A stretch of 64,000 nucleotides of DNA. Source: Stomoxys calcitrans (lineage: Eukaryota; Arthropoda; Insecta; Diptera; Muscidae). The DNA lies in NCBI RefSeq assembly GCF_963082655.1, contig NC_081553.1, positions 130,043,736 to 130,107,735 on the forward strand, written 5' to 3'. Within the stretch, counting starts at the first letter, position 1. Each line of letters starts with the position of its first letter. Made by a program: the position numbers and the translations under genes. The notes beneath the pieces are model-generated. The model made no database searches, had not been told where the DNA came from, and was given only the letters and a program-made list of their open reading frames with translations. Shown piece after piece: positions 12,575 to 22,796 of this stretch.

Positions 12575-13290
12575 AAAAACGGACATGTAGACCATCTCTA
12601 CTAGAGACGTCAGTGAGGAGAAGAGGCGTTCACCCATAGTCCCACGCTTTCTCTCCTTTATCGCGGGGAACAGATACAGTTGACGCTCGACTGCATCCAA
12701 CTCCTCCTTATCCCTACAGAGCCAGGCAGAAATGCCCATTTTCCCGTGCCCACCTGGATGTCAGCGACCTGACATTGCAGTGGCCGGTCGAGAAAAATCG
12801 ATGTCCTCGTCCAGGAGAACCTCGGCCACAGGGCCTTGCCAATACTGTAGCCTACAGTGCAGCGCACATCGAGTAAGCACGTTCGTTGTAGTAGAATCCA
12901 CCATCCTAAACGACCAACACAAGGTAGGGTTCACCAACGGCGTTGCACTCCCAAATTCCATCCGCGACCCAAAGCGAGCCGCTTCGTTACCCGCTTCTTC
13001 TTGATGGTAGGAATACTGCTCAATCTGACACCAGACCTTAAATGTCCAAGACGCTCCTTGCATCTCCCGACAATCCTCGACCTAACGTGATCCGCTGCCT
13101 GGGACTACAGCGCAGCCTGACTATCCACATAAATCGCGACAGTTTGGGAGGTCAGAATCAAATCCAAAGTCCTGAGTATCGCGAAAACTTTTTCCAGAAA
13201 GACACTAAACCCTTCCAGAAGTCTATGTGGCTCGCTAACCGCTAGGAATTCAACAAATATCCCTGCCCCGTTGGCCACATTCAGTTTAGA
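12575..13290 (-). mobile_element. RNase-H-bearing LINE, 3' part (antisense)
   Basis: The minus strand encodes pieces of a LINE-type RNase H: GSKLNVANGAGIFVE near 13290-13245, VFAILRTLDLIL, AIYVDSQAAL near 13110 (catalytic Asp region), then HQEEAGNEAARFGSR near 13000-12960. A C-terminal region follows to about 12600. Several frameshifts. The same block occurs at 15226-15967. Confidence 0.75.
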
Positions 13291-13402
13291 CCCACCAATC
13301 CCATGGAAGCCGGTTGTACGTACTGGATTGACCCGATAGAGTTCTTCATCAGCAAGGACTGCCGCCTCAGTGTATAACACACTGCTACAACAACAACAAC
13401 AA
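13291..13402 (+). mobile_element. Short CAA-tailed retro-insertion
   Basis: Absent from the otherwise matching block at 15715. Contains CCGGTTGTACGTACTGGATT and ends in (CAA)n. The motif GCCGGTTGTACGTA plus a CAA tail recurs in the 46-bp insertion at 19133-19178, so this looks like a short 3'-anchored non-autonomous element or the 3' terminus of a LINE resembling Jockey. Confidence 0.6.
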
Positions 13403-13745
13403 TCCATCCGTGTAGACAATGGGACCCAAAAGTGGGGGGACGCCCCCAGACCGAAGCCTTCCGTAGCACAAACGAATGTCTGAAATCCGAAGAGCACCAT
13501 GTTCCTGACATACTCAGCCTGAGGGCAGTCTTCAACACTGCGACTTACGGTACGATTAGATATACACGATCTGGAGCGCAAAGTTCAACGCTACAAGAGA
13601 ACATTAAGCTTAAGAAGAGTGTCAGGCGTATCTCAATAGCGGAAGCGGTGAACAGTAATCGAGTGAATCGCATTCATTGAGAACAACTGGGAACCATTGC
13701 ACCTGAAGAGGTTAACCTCCCTAGGTAAGAAAGGGCCTTAGCCTT
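13403..13745. mobile_element. Rest of composite LINE block with CAA-LINE C-terminal piece
   Basis: Up to about 13545 the minus strand continues the RNase-H LINE (KSGTWCSSDFRHSFV-like reading shared with 15830-15900). From 13550 to 13740 the plus strand resembles the C-terminal region of the LINE at 7500-7700 (DLERKVQRYKR-like, then APEEVNLPR). Both parts are broken by frameshifts. Confidence 0.6.
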
Positions 13746-13767
13746 AACGATGTTTGGATATTTAGCA

Positions 13768-13982
13768 TAATTGTAGATTTGCCCATGAATATTTTATTAA
13801 GAAACATAGGTAAGCTTCTCACATATCAAGACGGCAGAAGTTTCTGCATGGCATTATATCTCACAAATGTCTCCAGCATTAGAAGGGGAAAACCAATGCT
13901 GATAATTGTTTCTGATGTTCTCGCCAGGATTCGAACCGAGATCTTCGCGTCATAGTCGTACATACTAACCTCTGCGCTGCGG
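13768..13982 (-). mobile_element. tRNA-derived SINE with 13-bp TSD
   Basis: Antisense copy running from the 3' tail (TTTGCCCATGAATATT) to the A-box relic (CCTCTGCGCTGCGG). B box on the minus strand reads CGGTTCGAATCC. It is flanked by the perfect 13-bp direct repeat TGGATATTTAGCA at 13755-13767 and 13983-13995. Confidence 0.9.
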
Positions 13983-14284
13983 TGGATATTTAGCAGAACC
14001 TATCAAACGAGCTAAGAATGAAGACATAACATATTCTGTTACAACAACAACAAGAACAGTCTTATGCAGGGATGCCAATTTAGTGTTTTTCGCACTAGAT
14101 TTGGTGCTATTTAGGTCTCCAAAAACCCGAAAAGGTACCACCTGGTGTATTTTTTTTTTGAAATTTGAGTTTTTTTTCCGAAGTCACAATTTTCCTGTCG
14201 CTTTTTACCACGGCAAGCCTTTTACTTGAAATAATTTTTGAAAATTTCCAACAAACAATCCTTTAAGGGGCAGGATGTACTTCG

Positions 14285-14545
14285 GTCATATTAATGAACA
14301 GAGTCCCTTTGAAGTTCTAGCTCAATGATCGAACCACTTTTTGCCGAGACTGAATGGCGGGCTGCTGAGCGACACTTCTTCGTATCGAATTTTTAGATGG
14401 CTGATTAACTTACCAAATTTCTCCAGCATTCCTAACGGAATAACCACCGCTGTACATTTTTTGATGTTCGAGTCGGGATTTGAACCCATGCGTGCTGATG
14501 TGTCAACAAAAACGATAGCAGGCAAGTGGAAGCGAAAACATTCGA
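14285..14545 (-). mobile_element. Strongly diverged SINE copy
   Basis: Antisense relic: CTCCAGCATTCCTAACGG, CCACCGCTG, GATGTTCGAGTCGGGATTTG and GAACCCATGCG correspond to the SINE body and B-box region. No clean termini. Confidence 0.5.
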
Positions 14546-15188
14546 GGGCGATGTCCCTTATTATGCATCTATTCGAACCCTGGTTGTATATTTTTTTGGG
14601 GTTTTTGGCCTACTCGAGGGGCTATACAAATAAATATTTTATAAATATATATATAAATATATATTGTTGGCTTCACTGCTCATATGTCACTTGGAAGCAA
14701 GTCACTTTAATCTAATCTCATAATAGCACGTTGAAATTATAATTTTTTTGATCTGGATTTAACTAAATCCAAAAACAAATTCTGTCCGTTTTCACTGCGT
14801 TTTTGGGGATTAAGTGGCATACACAAGCGTACACGGGTATACATGAATGTGCATGTCACACACATCCATAAACAATTCTTGAAAACAGTTGCATATTGTG
14901 GTACTTTAATCGATGTTTAATCGGGATTTAAAAATAAATCCTGCAAAAATGGGATTTATTTTTTTATTCTAAACCTGCAATAAAAAAACACAGGATTTAG
15001 CACTTAAATATCGAAAAGGCCATAAATCCGGATTTAGTGGCCAATGTGAACGTACTTTAAGATTCATGTGCTTTATAACCCTAAGAGTTTTGATTATGAC
15101 GATAGGTTCTTCTAAGTTGATCTAGCATTACTCACCTGCTTGTTTCTTTAATTAGGGATCAAATTACAAGTCGCATTTATTTATTATC
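14546..15188. other. A+T-rich intergenic DNA
   Basis: Includes a TA-rich run near 14635-14665. No coding signal or recognised repeat. Confidence 0.4.
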
Positions 15189-15225
15189 AGGTCAAACTTC
15201 TCTATAGCGAATTGTTCTCTTTTGC

Positions 15226-15967
15226 AGTGGCCGGTCGAGAGAAATCGACGTTCTCGTCCCGGAGAACGTCGGTCACAGTGCCTTCGTTGTAGTAGGAATC
15301 CACCATCCCAAACGACCAGCACAAGAGAGGGTTCATCAACGGCGTTGCACTCCCAGATTCAATCCGCGACCCGAAGCGGGCCAGCTCGTCAGCCGCTTCC
15401 TTGCCCGCCAGCTCTTGATGGCAGGAATCCTGCTCAATCTGACAGCAGACTCCAAACGTCCGAGACGCTCCTTGCATCTGCCGACAAGCCTCGACGTCAC
15501 GTGACCCGCAGCCTGGGCCTACAGCACCGCCTGACTATCCATATAAATCGCGACAGTCAGGGAGGTCCACGGCTCCTGATTCAGAATCACATCCAAGGTC
15601 CTGAGTATAGCGAAAACTTCTGCCAGAAAGACACCAAACCCTTCCAGAAGTCTATGTGGCTCCTTAATCGCTAGGAATTCAACAAAAAATCCCTGTCCCC
15701 TTGGCCCTGTTCAGTTTAGACCCATCCGTACAGACAGAGGGATCCATGGGTGGGGGGACGCACCCAGACCAAAGCTCCCTCCTCGGGAAGACAACCTCCA
15801 GGCCGTCAGTGTCACATTGTCATCCCACGCCAGCAGCTTTCCGTAGAACAAACGAATGCCTAAAATCCGATGAGCACCATGTCCCTGACTTCCTCCGTCT
15901 AAGGGCAGTCTTCAACGCTGCGACGTATGGTTTGATATACATGACCTGGTGCGCGAGGAAGATACGG
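15226..15967 (-). mobile_element. RNase-H LINE block with 15-bp TSD
   Basis: Minus-strand readings include TDGSKLN near 15725, AIYMDSQAV near 15540 and HQELAGKEAADELARFGSR near 15425-15370, the His/Glu/Asp part of a LINE-type RNase H. It is flanked by a 15-bp direct repeat with one mismatch, ATTGTTCTCTTTTGC at 15211-15225 and ATTGTTCTCCTTTGC at 15968-15982. The flanks outside hold the short motif TTCTCTATARCGAA. Confidence 0.75.
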
Positions 15968-15989
15968 ATTGTTCTCCTTTGCGAATAAA

Positions 15990-16702
15990 AATTGAAAACA
16001 CAACATTTTTCAGCAATTTTCACTTCTCTATAACGAATACTTCTCTGTTAAACTTATAAACCTATTTTTTGCCAATTTCTCTATAACGAAGTTTCTCTCT
16101 CGTCGGTCCCCAACTGCCATGTTATAGAGAAGTTCGACTGCAACTGCCATAAGTATGCATGTTAGCCTGATTTCGATAATATTGAAGTTTGGGAAGATCT
16201 GTAATAATTTCGACTAAGAGTTTATATATACAATGTCACAGATAAGTATAAATACCCGCACATTGTCCTCGGATGTGACCACCACTTTGTCTGCTTAGAG
16301 ATGGAAATAAATTATTTTGAAATCGCTTTAGATATAGCTACCACATATATATCCCAACCAGGTTTAAACTTATGGAGTAATGAAACAATCTTCACAAAAT
16401 ATCGTCGGCGTAATGCTATCTTGTCCTATACGCCACTTTATTGATTTTAAGATAAATTCATTTGAAGAATACGAAAATCGCGTATGGAACAAGCATTAAG
16501 CCGCCGACTATATGACACAGAAGTTTTACATGCGATTTAAATTTTTGACCCATAAAAAGCTCATTTTTGACCTTTTTGACCGGATTTTTATGAAATGTGC
16601 CTTTTTACTTGTTTAGATTAACTGGGTCTCTTGCTGGATGATTGTGCATTATGCATTTTTTGATATCTCAATACGTAGCATATAGGGAATTTTATATATG
16701 TA
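15990..16702. other. Intergenic, nothing recognised
   Basis: A+T-rich sequence with two further TTCTCTATAACGAA motifs near 16025 and 16080. No gene signal. Confidence 0.4.
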
Positions 16703-16809
16703 GAGTGAGGCCACCGTAGGGCAGAGTGAGGCCACCTTTAGCGCAGAGTGAGGCCTCCGTAGGGTAGAGTGAGGCCACCTTTAGCGCAGAGTGAGGCCAT
16801 CGTAGCGCA
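16703..16809 (+). repeat. Tandem 21/22-bp repeats of the SINE 5' head
   Basis: Five head-to-tail units, each beginning GAGTGAGGCC: 16703-16723, 16724-16745, 16746-16766, 16767-16788, 16789-16809. Units 1 and 3 end CCGTAGGG(C/T)A and units 2 and 4 end CCTTTAGCGCA, so the array is really a repeated 43-bp dimer plus one unit. The last unit runs directly into a SINE, whose A box TAGCGCAGAGG spans 16803-16813. Confidence 0.9.
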
Positions 16810-17112
16810 GAGGTTAGCTTGTCCGCCCGCCTGGGTTCGAATCCTGGCAGGAACATTAGAACATTTTCCAACGTTAGTTATTCCCTCCTAATGCTGGCGA
16901 CATATGTGAAGTACTTTGCCATGTAAAACTTTTCCCCAAAAAGGTGTCGCTCTGCGGCACTCCGCTCGGACTCGGCTATAAAAAAGGAGATTCCTTATCA
17001 TTGAGCTTAAAATTGAATGGGACATCACTCATTGATTTCAATGAGAATCCAATTCACTCATTGAATTGGATTCTCACAATTCTTTAATGGAATGTTCATG
17101 GGCAAATTTGCA
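16789..17112 (+). mobile_element. tRNA-derived SINE
   Basis: A box TAGCGCAGAGG at 16803-16813 and B box GGTTCGAATCC at about 16834-16844. The body has CTAATGCTGGCGACATATG, GGTGTCGC, GGACTCGGCTATAAAAA and the 3' end TGGAATGTTCATGGGC. The CTATGACGCTGAA part between the boxes is deleted. A local inversion has made a perfect 14-bp hairpin at 17043-17075 (arm GAGAATCCAATTCA, 5-nt loop). Confidence 0.9.
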
Positions 17113-18059
17113 TTTGCAGAGTGACTTTGCAGTTATATTCACAGTATTGTAGAGCATTATTTTACTGGATTTGCTTCCTTTATATTTGATATTCAACTTG
17201 GGAATACAATTTCATTTGCTCTGCAAAAATGTACCTTAACATAATTTCCTTCTTTTTGCATCGAAGAACAAAATATAAAGTACAGCACAAATAAAATGTT
17301 TTTTTTTTAACAATAATGTATTAATTAATACGATGTTTCTCAAAAAAATTAAAAAAAAAAAACACAATTTCATTTTGAATAAAAAATCTAATTTTTATTT
17401 TTCAGAATTGGATTCATATTTATTTATTTATTAAAAAATATATGCTTATATTTATTTACTTATTTATTTTAGTTTCAAATCCTCAAATTCCCACTTACCT
17501 TCCTTATGTGTGTTATCGCAATGAGAAAGTTTCTATTTATTTGTCCATTATGCTAGCTTTACTTTTAACATTTCCTTGTTCTTAAAGAATTTTTGTAAAG
17601 TTATTAGAAATTAAAAATTCAAATAACAAAAATTTTACTTACAAAAAAAAAAAGAAAATTTGTTATAATATTCCAAATTTAAATACTTAAAATAAAATCC
17701 AAAACTAAAATCATTCTATTGAGTTGAACAAATTTTTTTGTATTTTTTATGATTTTTTTAATAAATTTGCCTAATTTTAACACTAAACACACAAACATAT
17801 ACAAAATTAATTATGATGTTATTAAATCTTAATATTCACAATAAATATATACATTTATATATTTTTGTACAAATGCCCTAAGTGAAATAATTTTTGTTTT
17901 ATTTTTATTCATCTTTTTTCGATAATGACTTTTCCATATCATCGGTATTTGTTTGAGTTGAAAAACAATGTTGTGTTCTTATATTAAATTTTGGCAAATG
18001 TCTTAATAACAAAACAAAGAAAACAAGTTAAAACTATAATAAAAATAGTATTAATATAC

Positions 18060-18126
<67 letters not shown>

Positions 18127-18960
18127 TGTAGAAATATAAATAGTTTTTTAAGTCACATGTAATTTATATAAAAACGAGAGGAACAAACATCAAATGCTGA
18201 GATTAAGCAGACAAGTAATACGTTTTGTTTTCTTTTAAAAATCGAAATTCAATAACTACACCCACACACACACACACATACATATACAATTGCTTGCAAC
18301 AATCGCTATAACTTAAAAATAAAAAAAATTAACCTAACCAAATTTGAAAAAAATAAAACAAAAAATAAATGCAAATTAAACGAATAAAAAAAATTTCAAC
18401 ACTGTACGTATATTCTCCCTACAAGCGATTATGATTCAAATCAAAGAAATAAAAAAAATGTTCCCCTTTTTTTCTGTTGAAACTTAAATTTAAAGCATTT
18501 ACTTCTAATAAATAAAGAAAATGTTAAATACATCATATATGAACTCACTTAAGCAAATGGTTAACAAATCTAATAAGAATTTCTTAAATTCTATGTTGTA
18601 GAGAATGTAAAACTTAATTTTTTTTATAAGCAAACTGTAAAACTGAAATTTTATTTTGTTTTCATTTTCGGTTTCTTAAATAATATTAAAAATATCTATT
18701 GATAACTAAAAAACAAAAAATCAAAATAAATTTGTAACTAACACCAATTACACACATTTAATAACGTAAATTTTGCAACTATTGATTTTGTCATTTGCAT
18801 ATTTTAATATTTAAAATAATATTTATAACATAATAATAACAACATCAAACGAACATATAAATTCCTCCTCCAGATTTACAATTTAGAATTGCTATTATTT
18901 CGTATGTATTCGTATGAAATTGCAAAATAAAAATTCTATTTCAAATTACTATACCATTTC
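17113..18960. other. A+T-rich intergenic DNA with a TA microsatellite
   Basis: Very A+T-rich with long A and T runs, and no ORF of interest. It contains a (TA)n microsatellite interrupted by CAGA at about 18058-18125 and a short CA run at about 18262-18280. Confidence 0.6.
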
Positions 18961-19132
18961 AAGAAATATTAATTGTTATTTATAACATGGATGTTATTGA
19001 ACGTAAGCAATGGAGTTGGAAATTTCGAAAATTGTATGTCCCATGGCCTACATATAAGGGAGAAAGTGGCACAAGGCACGCCATAGGGGAGCATTTTATT
19101 GCCACTCCTATGGGTGACCACCACAAATGACC

Positions 19133-19178
19133 CAATCTCCTGGCAGCCGGTTGTACGTAACGGATTCAACAACAACAA
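19133..19178 (+). mobile_element. 46-bp CAA-tailed retro-insertion
   Basis: Contains GCAGCCGGTTGTACGTAACG and ends (CAA)n. It is flanked by a 12-bp direct repeat with one mismatch, CCACAAATGACC at 19121-19132 and CCATAAATGACC at 19179-19190. The LINE copy near 52000 lacks it. Confidence 0.75.
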
Positions 19179-19252
19179 CCATAAATGACCTATTACGGAT
19201 GCTGACTGAGGAGGGATTTGAGCCCGTATTCTATGCAGTCAATGTTAAAATA

Positions 19253-19488
19253 TTGGGTTGCCCAAAAAGAATTGCGGATTTTTGAAAAGAAAGTAAATGC
19301 ATTTTTAATAAAACTTAGAATGAACTTTAATCAAATATACTTTTTTTACACTTTATTTCTAAAGCAAGCTAAAAGTAACAGCTGACAACTGACAGAAGAA
19401 AAAATACAATTACAGAGTCACAAGCTGTGAAAAAATTTGTCAACGCCGACTATATGAAAAATCCGCAATTATTTTTTGGGCAACCCAA
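19253..19488 (+). mobile_element. Mariner-type MITE
   Basis: 236 bp with TIRs of about 30 bp beginning TTGGGTTGCCCAAAAAG and flanked by TA at 19251-19252 and 19489-19490, the Tc1/mariner target signature. No coding capacity. The LINE host sequence continues on both sides. A second copy lies at 61267-61503. Confidence 0.92.
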
Positions 19489-19580
19489 TACTTCTAGGGG
19501 GTAAGGATCCGAACCAACTATGCAGAAGGGCCGAAAGGATCTTGTATATAGCATACCAACTGACCCGGGCCCGCTCCACT

Positions 19581-19744
19581 GCGCCTTCTTTTACTTTATA
19601 TGGAACAAAAGTTTCCTTGGAATACTTATTTTCGACAATTAAAGATCTTTAAGTGAAATACCATGCAAACTTGACTAACAGTTTAAAAATATAAGTGAAT
19701 TCCACATGATTTTTATTGGTCTACGAATTTTAGTTTGAATGTTA
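19581..19744. other. Unassigned spacer
   Basis: Short non-coding stretch between the LINE relic and the 130-bp array. Confidence 0.4.
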
Positions 19745-21440
19745 GGTGTACTCCATTCTTAAAATACTTCATTTCAGCCCCATGATGTCTGATTTAGTGG
19801 TGTTTTCAGGGGAGCGGTGGTCCCCCAGATACCTGCCCCTGAATATCATATCAGCATCGTGCTCTTCTCTCAAATACCATTATTTTAAACCCCATATTGC
19901 CATTGGCTTAAGAGGAGTTTACAGGATGAGGCGTCTCCCAAACTCATGACCCCAAAATAGGTTATCAAATTCGTTTTCTAATCTCAAATACCTTTCATTT
20001 GAGCCACATATTGGCATGGTCGAAATTTTTTTCTTTGGGGGTGTTTTGGGAAAGGGGTGATGCCCTTAATACATGGTCCTACATTTGGATATCAAATTCG
20101 TATTCTACTCCCAAATACTTTTAATTTGAGCCCGATATTGCGATGGTCAGTAAAAAATTGCTGGTTGTGGGGTATTTTGGGAAAGACGTAGACCCCCCGA
20201 AAATTGGTCCCGAAAATGGGTATCAATTCCTGCTCTACCCCCAATTCCTTTCATTTAAGCTCCACATTGACATGGTCGGTAAATATGCCCGATTTAGGGG
20301 TGTTTGGGGTGGTACCCCAAACACTAAGCCCGGAAAATATATCAGCAAAGTGCTCTATTCTGATATATCTATATATCATTTGAACCCCATATTGCCATTG
20401 CCCACAAAATTGGATATCAAATTCGTTTACTAATCTCATTTAAACTCCTTAATGCAAAAGTCAGCAAATATGTCCGGTTTGGGGTATTGGCCCAAAAAAC
20501 TATAAATATTAAGTTCCACTCTCTTTAAGACCCCAATTGTCTTGGTGAGCAAATATGACCTATTTGGGGGTTGTTAAGGTGGTGGGACGTCCGCTAGACA
20601 GTTGGCGCCTAATGTTGATATCAGATACGTGGTCTACTCCCACATACCTTTAATTTGAGCCCCATGTTTCCATTGTCGGCAAACATGACCGGCTTGGGGG
20701 GTGTTTTGTGGGATTGGCGGCGACTCAGTGAGTTGGCCTTGAAAATATATATCGGATTCGTATTCCACTTTTAAAACCCTCTTATTTGAGCCTCATATTG
20801 CAATAGTCAGCAAATACTTACTATTTGGGTGGTGTTGTGGGGGTGAAGTGGCCCAATAGACTCTTTTCCCGAATATTGATAACAAATTCGTGCTTTGCTC
20901 CCAAAGACCTTTCATTTGAGCCCCACATTTCTATGGATGTAAATTTGTCCCCTTTGGGGGATGTTTTTGGTGAGAGGCGGCCCCCCAAACACTTGGTCCC
21001 ATATTTTGATATCAGATTCTTATTCTACATTAAAATACCTGTTATTTAGCCCCAGATTCCCATGGTCAGTAAATAAGTCTTGTTTGGGGGGTGGTTTGGG
21101 AAAGTGGAGGAACCCCAGAGACGTGGTCCCACATTTGGATATCAGATTCATATTCTACACGCAAATACCTTTCATTTGAGTCCCATATTGCCATGGTCGG
21201 TATATATGTCTGATTTAGGGGTGTTTTGGGGCTTGGGGTGGTCCCCCTAGCACTTGGTCCGACAATTGGATATCAGATACGTTTTCTTATCCTAAATACC
21301 TTTCATTTGAGTCCCATATTGTCGTGATTGGTCTAAATATATGTTTGGTAGGTTTTAGGGTGGGGCGGCCCCCCTAGGTACTCCATCCGAAATTCGGATA
21401 CCAAATTTTTATTTTTAGGGTACTATATGAGAGCACACAA
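19745..21440 (+). repeat. Degenerate tandem array, unit about 130 bp
   Basis: About 13 diverged units, each with TTTCATTTGAGCCCCATATT, CCATGGTCGG, a G-rich TTTGGGGGGTGTTTTGGG block, a C-rich CCCCC block, and GATATCAGATTCGT. Spacing between ATTTGAG or ATTTAG boxes at 20911, 21041, 21171 and 21302 is 130-131 bp. Open frames here are by-products of the repeat. Confidence 0.8.
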
Positions 21441-21692
21441 AATTTCGCTTAAATCGCACCACCCATCTCCGAGATCTGGCGTTTCTGAAAATTAAGGTAA
21501 GGGGGAGGGTCCGACCGCATTTCAGATATCAAAAAATGTAGTACCCTATTTTCACCACGGGGGTCATTATGCACTATCTGTGAAAATTTCAAGAAAATCG
21601 GTTCAGCCGTTTCTGAGTCTATAAGGAACACACAAACATACAAACAAACCTACAAATAAACACAAATTGATTTTTATATACAATATAAGAAG
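21441..21692 (+). mobile_element. 3' end of the array-bearing element
   Basis: Single-copy tail after the array. It holds TTCAGCCGTTTCTGAGTCTA followed by repeated ACAAACAAAC and GATTTTTATATA, a common kind of 3' end for arthropod repeats with internal arrays. The superfamily is not settled. Confidence 0.45.
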
Positions 21693-22560
21693 ATGACTGG
21701 GCTAGACCCTGAGAAGACTAAAATATGCCTGTCCACGAGGAAGACATAGGTGGGACAATTTGAAGCACCACGTTTTCTCAATAAGACGATTTCGATATCT
21801 GACAAGGTCAAATACTTAGGTGTGATCTTGGACAGGAAACTGAATTGAAAGTGTCACATTCAGGAGCGTACAGAGAAGGCTTGCAGATGATGAGCTCGAA
21901 GTGGGGCCTAAATCCGAGGATAGTCCACTGGCTCTACAGGAGCGTGATAAGACCAATACTTACATATGCCGCAGTAGTTTGGTGGACTGCTATGGAGAAA
22001 AAGTGCAACATCAGGACCACACAACAGGTTCAGAGAACATGTTGTCTTGTCATAGGCGGAGCGATGAGAACCACGCCCACTAGGACACTGGAGACTATTC
22101 TAGATATCCGACCCATTGACATACAGATTAAGTGTGAGGCAGCCACTGCGGCTATGGCACTTAAGACGATGGAAGAATGGATTGAGGATGGGAGCAGCTC
22201 ATACCATCGCGGTATAATCGAGGCGACGATAGGAAACCTGGAAGGAATAGAAGAGGTTTCCGATAGGATACCTGAGATGAACCTCGAGTTGAAGTCGAGT
22301 GCGAGGCATTGCTGCCAGCGCACAGTCTTGGATTGACGGGAGCCTAGTATCTGGAAGATCATGTTACACGGATGGATCCAAGCTGGGGGACAGAATGGGC
22401 CTGGGTATCTACATTGAGAACCCCTGGGACTGAGATCTGTTTCAGAATGCTTGACCATATTACGGTCCTGCAAGCGGAGATCCGGGCGACCACTGAATGC
22501 GTGAGGTGGTGTGGTGCTAACGCAGTAAGTAAAATTGCCATAAGGGCAATAACAACCAGG
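21693..22560 (+). mobile_element. RNase-H LINE, first part (5'-truncated)
   Basis: Begins in the RT thumb region (TGLDPEKTKICLSTRK). It continues KYLGVILDRKLN (stop at 21846), WGLNPRIVHWLYRSVIRPI, VVWWTAMEKKC, then RNase H pieces: a YTDGSKL-like region near 22370 and VLQAEIRATTECVRWC near 22470 that keeps the catalytic Glu. It is broken at 22560 by a DNA transposon and resumes at 24806. Confidence 0.85.
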
Positions 22561-22796
22561 GGCCTAATTCTCGCATCCGCAATCGTCTTATTACGATCGA
22601 GTTTCGCATTTTTTGGATTATGGCAACCGTTATCGATCAATTCTATTCGAAGTTTTTGGCCGCAGCAATTTACCTATCGTAAACGTAAAGTTCTAACTTT
22701 ATCCAATTGTATTTTGGCTGTTGTTCTCCTTGTGCCTTCCCGAAAAAGACAAACACCGTTGGCTGTGCTAGATGCGATGTAGTCTACATATTCTTT

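Larger units (their letters stand above)
19030..19580 (+). mobile_element. RNase-H LINE fragment (RT region), interrupted
   Basis: Aligns by eye with 51910-52110 of the LINE at 51606. It encodes the end of the RT palm, MLTEEGFEPVFYA, where the expected YADD has decayed to YAVN, then continues LLGGKDP-like after a MITE. Two small insertions split it: a CAA-tailed 46-bp piece at 19133-19178 and a mariner MITE at 19253-19488. Confidence 0.75.

Noticed and set aside
18058..18125. Functional TATA-rich promoter
   Set aside because: Simple TA microsatellite with no downstream gene.
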